From a bacterium (GTDB taxonomy: Bacteria; Desulfobacterota_D; UBA1144): DNA of 39,748 bases. Under the pieces are notes generated by a model, which was not told the origin of the DNA, did not search any database, and saw only the letters and a program-made list of their open reading frames with translations. The translations under genes were made by a program, and so were the position numbers. Shown piece after piece: positions 1 through 8,556 of the stretch. The stretch spans positions 2,060 to 41,807 of the forward strand of contig PAOQ02000011.1 in NCBI GenBank assembly GCA_002708105.2. The letters are read 5' to 3'. Positions within the stretch are counted from its first letter, which is position 1. Each line of letters opens with the position of its first letter.

Positions 1-29
1 TCAGTTCTTTTGCTAAAATTATATTTCAT
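1..29 (-). CDS. 5' end of a minus-strand CDS running off the left edge (MKYNFSKRT...)
   Basis: Reverse complement reads AAGGGGGCTTTTT-ATG AAA TAT AAT TTT AGC AAA AGA ACT: strong Shine-Dalgarno-like sequence before ATG, open to the edge. Only about 9 codons visible, product unknown. Confidence 0.45.
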
Positions 30-220
30 AAAAAGCCCCCTTAGGAATATCTACATCTCTAAACTAAAGAAAAAAGTATAAAATATATATCTTCTTTGTC
101 TAGAATTTTAACAAAACATTTACTATATATATTCATTTCTTAATTAAACAAATTACTCTCGAAATATCTATTTATTTAGTTAAATTGATGGTGTAATTTT
201 ATTAAAGGTAATAAAAATTC

Positions 221-1294
221 ATGGATATTAAAAAAAATAAAAAAGTAGCCGCTATTGAAGTAAGAGAAGACAGATCTATCTCCGAATTACTAAAATTAAT
301 GGAAAATACAGGTTTTCAGGGAAAAAGCCTAGGAAGAACTATCTCTGTATTAGAAAAAATGGCTAAAGATCCTGATATCACAATATTATTTGGCTATGCA
401 GGATCCTTATCAACTACAGGTCAATGGAAAATAATAAATTGGCTAATGGAAAATAATATTATCGATATATTAGTTCCAACCGGTGCAAACATTTCTGAGG
501 ATATTGTAGAAGCAATGGGGGGAGCTTATATCCAATCATCACATATAAATTCTGATGAAGAATTATTTAAACAAGGATTTAATCGATATTATGACGTACT
601 AGGTGATGAAGTTGAATATTTAGAGATGACTGAATTAATCGGTGAGTTTATCATGACATTAAGTCAAGGCTATAACTATTCATCCAGAGAATTCTTATAT
701 CAATTTGGGAATTGGTTAAACAAGAAAGAGATAAATTCTATTGTATCAGTAGCTGCAAAAAAAAATATACCAATTTTCTGCCCCGCATTTCCTGATAGTC
801 CATACGGAGATGCTGGTTTAATTGCAAGCTCGAAAAATTTTAAATTAACAATAGATTCGATGAAGGACTATAGAGAGTATATGTCATTGGCAGAATTTGT
901 TAACGATACAGGGGTTATATATATTGGCGGTGGAGTTCCTAAAGATTGGATTCAATTGATATCTGTTACAGCTGACTTACTTTATGATAATAGGGAAATC
1001 CCAAATAGGAATAATCCAAGATATAGAGATAATGTAGGAAAAGAAGAAACTTACTATCCGCACCGATATGCTATACAAATCACTACGGATTCACCTCAAT
1101 GGGGTGGCTTATCAGGTTGTACCTTTGAAGAAGCGATTTCATGGGGAAAAGAAGACCCAAATGGTGACTTAGTTCAATGCTACTGTGATGCTACAATTGC
1201 GCTTCCAATTATATCTCATTCTTTAATTGAAAGACTTAAGGGGTTTAAAAGAAGTCCAAAAGAACTAAATACGCTTATTAAGAATATTGATTAA
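221..1294 (+). CDS. Deoxyhypusine synthase family protein (possible homospermidine synthase type)
   Basis: 357 aa; DHS-family motifs GAN, IYIGGGVPK, YAIQITTDSPQWGGLSGCTFEEAISWGK and YCDATIALPII, including the SWGK lysine context. Confidence 0.88.
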   Translation: MDIKKNKKVAAIEVREDRSISELLKLMENTGFQGKSLGRTISVLEKMAKDPDITILFGYAGSLSTTGQWKIINWLMENNIIDILVPTGANISEDIVEAMGGAYIQSSHINSDEELFKQGFNRYYDVLGDEVEYLEMTELIGEFIMTLSQGYNYSSREFLYQFGNWLNKKEINSIVSVAAKKNIPIFCPAFPDSPYGDAGLIASSKNFKLTIDSMKDYREYMSLAEFVNDTGVIYIGGGVPKDWIQLISVTADLLYDNREIPNRNNPRYRDNVGKEETYYPHRYAIQITTDSPQWGGLSGCTFEEAISWGKEDPNGDLVQCYCDATIALPIISHSLIERLKGFKRSPKELNTLIKNID

Positions 1295-1918
1295 TTCTAG
1301 TGTTGAAGTTGATGGGGTTGAAGATCCAAACACAGAATTAATAACTGCAACTCCATTAACACCAACATCCATAATAGAATCAATATTAGTCCCATCTATT
1401 CCACCAATTGCAAAAATGGGCGTATTTTGAACCCTATCAACAATCTCTTTCATCTTAGAGAAGGGTGTTTTCTCTCTACTTGGCTTAGTTTTAGTAAAAT
1501 AAGGTGTCCCTATTGCAATATAATCTGCGCCAAGCTCTGAGAACTTAATACATCTCTCTATGTCTCCATAGCAAGAAACACCTATAATTTTATCTTTCCC
1601 TATCTCCTTCTTTATATTCAAATAGTCTTCATCTGATTGACCTATATGAATTCCATCTGCCTGGGAATCGATAGCAACATCCAGATAATCATTAACAATA
1701 AATTTCACATTGTACTTATTTGAAATTTCTCTTATTTTTTTTGCTTTAAATAAAATCTCTTTTTTGTCTATATCTTTCGCCCTTAATTGAATAAATTTTG
1801 GTCTATGGATCAGAACAGAATCAATAATTGCAAAATAATCTTCTTTGTTAATTAAACTTTCGTCTGTTATTAAATACAAACCACTAATATCTTTCATGTT
1901 ATAAAACTTTTTGCTCAA
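1265..1918 (-). CDS. thiE: Thiamine-phosphate synthase
   Basis: 217 aa; GLYLITDE, QLRAKD, FIVNDYLDVAIDSQADGIHIGQSD, IGVSCY, DYIAIGTPYFTKTK, IFAIGGI motifs. Confidence 0.93.
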   Translation of the reverse strand: MSKKFYNMKDISGLYLITDESLINKEDYFAIIDSVLIHRPKFIQLRAKDIDKKEILFKAKKIREISNKYNVKFIVNDYLDVAIDSQADGIHIGQSDEDYLNIKKEIGKDKIIGVSCYGDIERCIKFSELGADYIAIGTPYFTKTKPSREKTPFSKMKEIVDRVQNTPIFAIGGIDGTNIDSIMDVGVNGVAVINSVFGSSTPSTSTLELINILNKRI

Positions 1919-3227
1919 GAGCTTGCATTACTTTATCAGTATCTGCTTCAACTTCTATTGGATGGTTTGAAAACTGATTAGATATACCATCAAGATTTTC
2001 AAGATGATAATTAATTTTAAAATCAACAAACTTAAGTCCATGTGCGGTTGAAATAATAACAACCTTATCCGATTTCTTAATTACTTTTTTATTAACAAGT
2101 TTTTCAAAGGCAGTAATTGCTACTCCAGTATGTGGGCAATTAAAGGTACCGGTTAGATCAACTCTTGCCGATGAAGTCGCAAGCTCATCTTCACTAGCCT
2201 GTTCAACAATACCATCAAATATTTTCAAAATATTAATTGCTTTTTTCACGCTTACAGGATCACCTATTTGTATTGCGTTTGCTAAAGTTGTTTTAGCTAA
2301 AATTGAGTCAAATTTTTCAAAATTATTTAAAAAGCTTTTATATAAAGGGTTTGCATTTTCTGCCTGGGCACATACCAACCTAGGTAATTTTGTAATTAAA
2401 CCCATATCCCTTAGCATCAAGAAACCTTTTCCTAATGCAGAAATATTACCCAGATTTCCACCTGGAATTATAACCCAATCAGGAATTTGCCAATCAAACT
2501 GTTGGCACAATTCTATACTTATTGTTTTTTGTCCTTCAATCCTTAAAGAATTTATAGAATTCGCGAGATAAATCTGTTGCTTCTTGCAAACATCTTGCAC
2601 AATTTTCATGCAACCATCAAAATCGGTATCTAACGAAACAACAGTAGCACCATTAGCCAGCGGCTGAACTAACTGGGCTACGGAAACTTTATTTTTTGGA
2701 AGAAAAACTATTGATTTTAATCCTGCTGAAGCGCAATATGCGCTTAGTGCTGCCGAAGTATCACCAGTTGATGCACATGCTAAAGCCCTTATTTCTGTTC
2801 CATTTGAAATTATTTGCTTAACAGAGGAAACTAAAACCGTCATTCCCAAATCTTTAAATGAACCTGTATGACTGTTTCCACACATTTTAATCCATAAATC
2901 CTCAACACCTATTTGTTTTCCATATTTTTCGGCCCAAAATAAATTTGTACCTCCCTCATACATTGAAACAATATTCTTATCCTCAATGAATGGGGCAACC
3001 CATTCCTTTTTTCCCCACACTCCACTACCATAAGGCCAACTCTGCTTTCTATACCTTGAATCAAATAAATCTTTCCAATATTGAGGTGGGCTCTTTTTCA
3101 ATTCTTGAACATCTTGCTCAACTTCAAGCAAACTTCCTGTGCTAGGGCATCTATATATAACTTCATTAATGTCGTATTTATAATTAGGATCTTCTATGCT
3201 CTGAAACCAACAAGAGTAGTTATGCAT
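1899..3227 (-). CDS. thrC: Threonine synthase (PLP fold type II)
   Basis: 442 aa; NSHTGSFKDLGMT PLP-lysine motif, ACASTGDTSAALSAYCA, PGGNLGNISA. Confidence 0.93.
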   Translation of the reverse strand: MHNYSCWFQSIEDPNYKYDINEVIYRCPSTGSLLEVEQDVQELKKSPPQYWKDLFDSRYRKQSWPYGSGVWGKKEWVAPFIEDKNIVSMYEGGTNLFWAEKYGKQIGVEDLWIKMCGNSHTGSFKDLGMTVLVSSVKQIISNGTEIRALACASTGDTSAALSAYCASAGLKSIVFLPKNKVSVAQLVQPLANGATVVSLDTDFDGCMKIVQDVCKKQQIYLANSINSLRIEGQKTISIELCQQFDWQIPDWVIIPGGNLGNISALGKGFLMLRDMGLITKLPRLVCAQAENANPLYKSFLNNFEKFDSILAKTTLANAIQIGDPVSVKKAINILKIFDGIVEQASEDELATSSARVDLTGTFNCPHTGVAITAFEKLVNKKVIKKSDKVVIISTAHGLKFVDFKINYHLENLDGISNQFSNHPIEVEADTDKVMQALEQKVL

Positions 3228-4062
3228 TCGCCAACTCCTTTCTCATTATTTCATATGGGGGCTTAACTCCTTCCCAAATACTGAAACTTTCTGCACCTTG
3301 ATATGCAAGCATATCCATTCCATTTAATATTTTGGCTCCTGCTGATTTTGCAGATGAAAGCAATTTCGTCATAGGTGGTGTATAAACCAAATCATAAACA
3401 AACTGTTTGCTAGAAAAAACATTTGGTGAGACTAACAATGGATCTTTTTCATTCATTCCAATTGGAGTACAATTCACTATTAAATTACTACTTTTAGAAT
3501 ACTCATCAACTTGTTCAGATTTTATCAAGATTACTTTAGTCGTATATTGAAATTTTGATATATGATTTAATAGTTCTTCTGCTTTATCTATATCGATATC
3601 AAAAATTGCCAAGGATTCTAGCTCAGCTTGGCATAATTTTGCTGTAACAGCTTTTGCCGCGCCGCCTGCGCCAAGAATTATCGCAGATTTCTTCTCTGGA
3701 TTAAAACCTAGATCAGAAAATAAAGATTTTTTAAAACCCAAACCATCAGTATTGTCTCCAACCAGTTTTCCATTTTTAGGATATAGAGTATTAACAGATC
3801 CAATCATTGAAGCTTCATCTGTCAAAACGTCAACATATTCAACAACAGACTCTTTAAAAGGTATTGTAACATTAGATCCCGACAAAACTCCTGTTTTAAT
3901 TAAAGAACAAATTTTGCTTAAGTCATTAGAATGAGGCTCCAATGGAACATAACAAGCATTAATACCTAAGGCATTAAATGCGGCATTATGCATAACAGGC
4001 GACTTGCTGTGCTTAACAGGATTCCCAATCACAGAATACACTTTGGTATTTCCAAAAATCAT
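3220..4062 (-). CDS. aroE: Shikimate dehydrogenase (NADP+)
   Basis: 280 aa; VIGNPVKHSKSPVMHNAAF, NVTIPFKE, GDNTDGLGF, ILGAGGAAKAV. Confidence 0.95.
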   Translation of the reverse strand: MIFGNTKVYSVIGNPVKHSKSPVMHNAAFNALGINACYVPLEPHSNDLSKICSLIKTGVLSGSNVTIPFKESVVEYVDVLTDEASMIGSVNTLYPKNGKLVGDNTDGLGFKKSLFSDLGFNPEKKSAIILGAGGAAKAVTAKLCQAELESLAIFDIDIDKAEELLNHISKFQYTTKVILIKSEQVDEYSKSSNLIVNCTPIGMNEKDPLLVSPNVFSSKQFVYDLVYTPPMTKLLSSAKSAGAKILNGMDMLAYQGAESFSIWEGVKPPYEIMRKELANA

Positions 4063-4952
4063 TTACTTCCTTCCTCTATGAACGTTCTTTTTGCAAATTC
4101 AACATCCTTCTTTATATTCTCTATAAGTTCTTCAACAGTATCAAACTTTTTTTCACTTCTAATCCTTTCAATAAATTCAATTTTAATATGTTCGTTATAT
4201 ATATATTCATTAAAATCAAAAAAATGTGACTCAATTAATAAGCCTTTGTCGGCAAAAGTTGGCCTATATCCGATATTTGTTATCCCCTCATACTTTTTTT
4301 GATTATGAATAATGTTTGTTACATAAACTCCATTTTTTGGCAAAAAACCCCAATCTGTTTTTAAATTTGTTGTAGGAAAACCAATTTGTCTCCCGCGCTT
4401 CTGACCTTCTACAACAAAACCTTTAATGTAATACTTTCTGCCTAAAAATTTATTAGCTTTTCTAACAAATCCATCCCGCAAAAAATTTTTAATAGCTGTT
4501 GAACTAATTCTTTCATCTTCTAGGAACTCTAAATCTACTGGAAAGACATTAAACTTTGAATTTTTATAATATTTCAAAGTATCAATATTACCAGAGGCAT
4601 TAAACCCAAATTTAAAATCACTGCCAACGACAATATTAAGAGTGCCTTTATCTTCTAGAAATTTCTCAATAAAGTCTTCTGGGCTCATAGTAGATATATC
4701 TTTATTAAAGTTTATTTCTTCAATATTGTTTATTGAATAATCTTTTAATAATTTTATTTTTTCACTATAAGGAAGAATTAAATCTATCTTCTTCCCTAAA
4801 ATTATTTCTCTTGGATGTGGGTTAAAAGTAACAACTAACAACTCGGTTGAAGAGTTGCTCGCAACCTTCTTGGCAAATGTTATTAAAGATTGATGCCCCG
4901 TATGCACTCCATCAAAATTCCCTATAAGCAATGTTTTTGTCTTTTTAGTCAT
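4059..4952 (-). CDS. ribF: Bifunctional riboflavin kinase / FAD synthetase
   Basis: 297 aa; GNFDGVHTGHQ nucleotidyltransferase motif, GRQIGFPTTNL and NIGYRPTF riboflavin kinase motifs. Confidence 0.95.
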   Translation of the reverse strand: MTKKTKTLLIGNFDGVHTGHQSLITFAKKVASNSSTELLVVTFNPHPREIILGKKIDLILPYSEKIKLLKDYSINNIEEINFNKDISTMSPEDFIEKFLEDKGTLNIVVGSDFKFGFNASGNIDTLKYYKNSKFNVFPVDLEFLEDERISSTAIKNFLRDGFVRKANKFLGRKYYIKGFVVEGQKRGRQIGFPTTNLKTDWGFLPKNGVYVTNIIHNQKKYEGITNIGYRPTFADKGLLIESHFFDFNEYIYNEHIKIEFIERIRSEKKFDTVEELIENIKKDVEFAKRTFIEEGSK

Positions 4953-4982
4953 AATTTACAATGAAATATTAACACAAATATT

Positions 4983-6521
4983 CTAATATTTTTTCCAAAA
5001 AGATGGAATAAGCAAAGCAAAAATTGTAAAAATCTCTAGCCTTCCGAGAAGCATCAAAAATGAAAGCAAAATCTTAGAACTTGTAGAGAAGAAGGCATAA
5101 TGATGATGCGGATTAACCTGTTCGAAACCTGGCCCAACATTGGTTATACATGACAATACAGCAGAAAATGCGCTAATTGCAGTCACATTATTTTCTAGAA
5201 CTATAATTAATATTGCTGAAACAGTGCAAATGAATATATAAAGACCCATAAAACTAAAAACTCCCGAAACAATTTCTTCGTCAATTGATTTTCCGTTTAT
5301 TTTTACTGTTGAAACAATATTAGGGCTAACTCTTCTTTTAATTTCAATAACAATCCTTTTAAATATAATTAATAATCTAATTATTTTTATTCCACCAGTT
5401 GTTGATCCTGAGCATCCACCAAGAATCATGAAAATTAATAGTATAATTTTTGTGTGCTTTGACCAAAGGTCAAAATTATATGAAGTAAATCCTGTGCCTG
5501 TTGATAGAGATACTGACTGAAAGATACCGTATCTTAAGGATTCATAAAATGTTTGAAAATCATAAAACTTATTTACTGTAAACACTACGGATATAATCAA
5601 AATTAAATTAATTAGAACATATGCTTTAAACTCAGAATTTTCTAAAATCTTTTTATAGTTTCCTGTAATAAGAAAGTAAAAAACTGCAAAACTTATACCA
5701 GCTAAGAACATAAAAAAAACGACTATCGACTCAACCAATAGGCTATCAAATGATTCCAAATTTAATGGGTAACTAGAAAAACCCCCAGAAGAAACGGTGC
5801 TCAAAGTGTGAATTATTGAATCAAATAAATTAAGATTAGTTAAGCTATATAGTAATATTCCTAAAACCAAAGATAGACCAATGTAAATGTATAAAAGAGT
5901 AATTCCAGTCTCATAAAGCCTAGGGGTGATTCTTTCTTTTTGTGGACCTGAGCCTTCCTGATCTGTAGCGATTTGCATTACCCCAACAGAAATCCTTGGA
6001 AAAATTACCAAGACTAAAAGAATTATTCCTATGCCGCCTAGCCATTGACACAATGATCGCCAAAAAATTAAAAACTGGTGACTTGCTACTTCTGGAAATG
6101 GACTTAAAGCTGTCGCCCCTGTCGTTGTAATTCCAGAGATTGACTCAAAAATTGAATTAACTAATATGTTTGATTGAAAAATTGGAGATGAAACAAAACC
6201 AAAAAGGTTCAAAGAGGAGAAAATATAAGGCAAAGAGCCAAATATTCCAGCGAATAACCATATAAGTGACGCAAGAAGAAATCCATCTTTTCTTGTTAAA
6301 TCTTCTTTAATTGATTTTGAGTTATAAAAAAAACTTGAAAGCATCTTCCCAATAAAAACAGTAATAATGGAAGATAAAACAAATGGTACCGCCTGATAGT
6401 ATAAAGGATGAACAGTTGAACTTTCATATGGAAAAAGAAAAACTAGCAACGGAGCCAACAAGAAAAATCCAAAATAAGTAACAAATTTTGAAATTAAATA
6501 TGATGATTTTTGTAAATTCAT
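4983..6521 (-). CDS. trkH: Trk/Ktr-type potassium transporter membrane subunit
   Basis: 512 aa multi-TM; TTGATAL, CQWLGGIGIILL, STVSSGGFS, LSTGTGFTSYNF, GGCSGSTTGGIKIIRL selectivity-loop motifs. Confidence 0.95.
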   Translation of the reverse strand: MNLQKSSYLISKFVTYFGFFLLAPLLVFLFPYESSTVHPLYYQAVPFVLSSIITVFIGKMLSSFFYNSKSIKEDLTRKDGFLLASLIWLFAGIFGSLPYIFSSLNLFGFVSSPIFQSNILVNSIFESISGITTTGATALSPFPEVASHQFLIFWRSLCQWLGGIGIILLVLVIFPRISVGVMQIATDQEGSGPQKERITPRLYETGITLLYIYIGLSLVLGILLYSLTNLNLFDSIIHTLSTVSSGGFSSYPLNLESFDSLLVESIVVFFMFLAGISFAVFYFLITGNYKKILENSEFKAYVLINLILIISVVFTVNKFYDFQTFYESLRYGIFQSVSLSTGTGFTSYNFDLWSKHTKIILLIFMILGGCSGSTTGGIKIIRLLIIFKRIVIEIKRRVSPNIVSTVKINGKSIDEEIVSGVFSFMGLYIFICTVSAILIIVLENNVTAISAFSAVLSCITNVGPGFEQVNPHHHYAFFSTSSKILLSFLMLLGRLEIFTIFALLIPSFWKKY

Positions 6522-7885
6522 TCTAAGATCTTTGATTCCAAGTCTGTTTCAGCATCTGAACTTAATGTAACAGCTATAACATAATCTCCTTTCAGTGCTA
6601 TACCATTTTCAGGGTCCAAAATTATTCTTTCATCATTAGATTTTCTTATTACAAACGCCAGGGATATATTATCAGATATTTTTTCAACAGCTAAATCTTC
6701 TTTTACTTCAAATTCAAAAATTTTTGTATTCTCATCAACTATAGTTTCATGTGAATATCTTTTTCTCATCAAATATGAATTAATTTCACCGGATATTGAA
6801 AACTTTGTGTTAATCTCTCTTTCTGCTCCTATGCTATTAATAACATTTTGATATTCCGATTTGGAGTAAACAACTAGGGAGTTTTTTGCTTTAAGCTTAT
6901 TTGAAAGTAGGGCACTTAAAACATTAATCTCATCATCATCTGTTAAGGCTAAAAAATAATCGCACTCTTCTCCAACACCATTATCTTTCAGAAGATCTTC
7001 ATTTGTTGGCTCTCCTAATATTATTTGTACATCACTTAACTCTTCGGATAATTCTCTTGCACGAGATTTTTCAGGAACTATTAATTTAACATTACATTTT
7101 CTTCTAACTAGCTTTTTTGCAACATTTGATGCAATATAACTACCCCCAACAATAAAAATATTGCTTAACTCAGTGTTTTCTGTTGAAAAATAGACCTCTT
7201 CAAATTCTTTCTCGGAAGCATATGCGACAACTGCAAGAACAATATCGTCTTTTTTTAATCTAGTTGAAGGACCAGTAGATTTTATGAAATTTAGCTTTTG
7301 ATTTCCAGGATCCTCTGTTACAGCCAAGAATTTCCATTTATTTAGCCCGTCTTTATTAAGCGAATATATCGACTTACCGAGAAGCGGACTTGTTTCATCA
7401 ATTTTAATTTTTAAGAATAAGATTTGAGAATCAGCAATCTTATCAGTTTCCCAGGAGTAAGGTGTTTCAAACAAATTCATAATCTTTTCTGAAACTATAT
7501 CCCCATGATAAAAGGTTTTAATCTCAGGGAAACCAACCTTACCTGGGTAATCTTTATATTTATTATTTTTTAAAACTACAAGGGTCTGAATACCTGGTAC
7601 TGATTCAAAGTACATAGCTGTTAATAAATTCAGCTTGTCATCATTTGTACATGCTATGAAAAAATCTATTGAATTTAAATCAATTTCTTCAAAAATATTT
7701 AAATCTGCCGAGTCTCCACAGATTGTTTTAATATCTAATTTGTTTTTTGTTTGAATTTGATTAATTTTATTAATGTCTCTATCAATTAAAGTTACATTAT
7801 TCTCGGTAGAAAGCTCCTCCGACAAGAACCCGCCTGTTGAACCAGCCCCCAAAATTACAATATTATTTGATTTAGAATTAGCCAT
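6518..7885 (-). CDS. trkA: Trk potassium transporter regulatory subunit, two RCK modules
   Basis: 455 aa; IVILGAGSTGGFLSEEL and IFIVGGSYIASNVAKKL Rossmann motifs; overlaps trkH start by 4 bp. Confidence 0.93.
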   Translation of the reverse strand: MANSKSNNIVILGAGSTGGFLSEELSTENNVTLIDRDINKINQIQTKNKLDIKTICGDSADLNIFEEIDLNSIDFFIACTNDDKLNLLTAMYFESVPGIQTLVVLKNNKYKDYPGKVGFPEIKTFYHGDIVSEKIMNLFETPYSWETDKIADSQILFLKIKIDETSPLLGKSIYSLNKDGLNKWKFLAVTEDPGNQKLNFIKSTGPSTRLKKDDIVLAVVAYASEKEFEEVYFSTENTELSNIFIVGGSYIASNVAKKLVRRKCNVKLIVPEKSRARELSEELSDVQIILGEPTNEDLLKDNGVGEECDYFLALTDDDEINVLSALLSNKLKAKNSLVVYSKSEYQNVINSIGAEREINTKFSISGEINSYLMRKRYSHETIVDENTKIFEFEVKEDLAVEKISDNISLAFVIRKSNDERIILDPENGIALKGDYVIAVTLSSDAETDLESKILE

Positions 7886-7890
7886 TTTAT

Positions 7891-7903
7891 TAGCCCAAGG
7901 CTA
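7891..7903 (-). other. Short perfect hairpin TAGCC-TTG-GGCTA between the outer membrane protein gene and trkA
   Basis: 5-bp inverted repeat with 3-nt loop at the end of the 21-bp intergenic gap, 5 nt from the trkA ATG. Confidence 0.4.
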
Positions 7904-7906
7904 AGC

Positions 7907-8506
7907 TCAATATAGTCTTATATTTAATCCTACCAACGCTGTAAAGAAAAATTCTTTGTGATCTAAGTCAAAACTATTATTTATATATCCGTGTGCTCCA
8001 ACACTTACATTCTCAGACAAAACATAATCAAAACCAGCTCCCAATACAGTAAGCATTGAAGAACTATTGTCATCGTTATCATTTTTAGTATCATCAACCA
8101 AGACTCCAAGGCCAGCCTCGATTGAAGGTACAACTTTAGGATCTGTACTTGGTAAGATTTTCTTTAAATTTCCTGTTACTCCCATCAATGTTTGATCGTC
8201 GCCCTCAGCGTACTGGACTACAGGGCCTATATATAAATCATCTTTGTAAGGCATATCAAGACGAGTGGTAAGACTCCATCCGCCAGGACTTGCTGAAAAA
8301 CCTCCACCAACAGTAAAAATAGGTGAAGGACCATAGGTTTTGTTATAATCAAATGTCTTTTTTTCTTTTTGTTCAGCTTTTATGTCTTTTGATACTGTTC
8401 CACTAGATGAATAGTCGCTTTCTTCAACTTCTTTTGCCGTTGAAATAATTGTTGAACTAATCATAGTAGCAAAAATAAAAATAAATAATGTTTTAAAAAT
8501 GTTCAT
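7907..8506 (-). CDS. Outer membrane beta-barrel-like secreted protein, unknown function
   Basis: N-terminal signal peptide (MNIFKTLFIFIFATMISSTIISTA) and a Gly/aromatic alternating C-terminal half ending in ...GLNIRLY. Track start at 8512 is TTG; ATG at 8506 has SD AGAGG spaced 6-7 nt. Confidence 0.7.
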   Translation of the reverse strand: MNIFKTLFIFIFATMISSTIISTAKEVEESDYSSSGTVSKDIKAEQKEKKTFDYNKTYGPSPIFTVGGGFSASPGGWSLTTRLDMPYKDDLYIGPVVQYAEGDDQTLMGVTGNLKKILPSTDPKVVPSIEAGLGVLVDDTKNDNDDNSSSMLTVLGAGFDYVLSENVSVGAHGYINNSFDLDHKEFFFTALVGLNIRLY

Positions 8507-8527
8507 ATACAACCTCTTTTTTAACTG

Positions 8528-8556
8528 ATTATTTAACTTAAAATCTTTAATGTCAA
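8528..8556 (-). promoter_or_regulatory. Sigma70-like promoter for the outer membrane protein gene
   Basis: Minus strand TTGACA-N17-AATAAT; the -35 hexamer contains the recJ TGA stop codon. Confidence 0.65.

Noticed and set aside
30-220. tRNA or structured RNA in the left intergenic region
   Set aside because: Very AT-rich with no cloverleaf or TPsiC-like GGTTCRA motif seen; better explained as divergent promoter region.
3988-4302. 104-aa plus-strand ORF across aroE/ribF
   Set aside because: Antisense to two well-supported genes; low-complexity hydrophobic translation.
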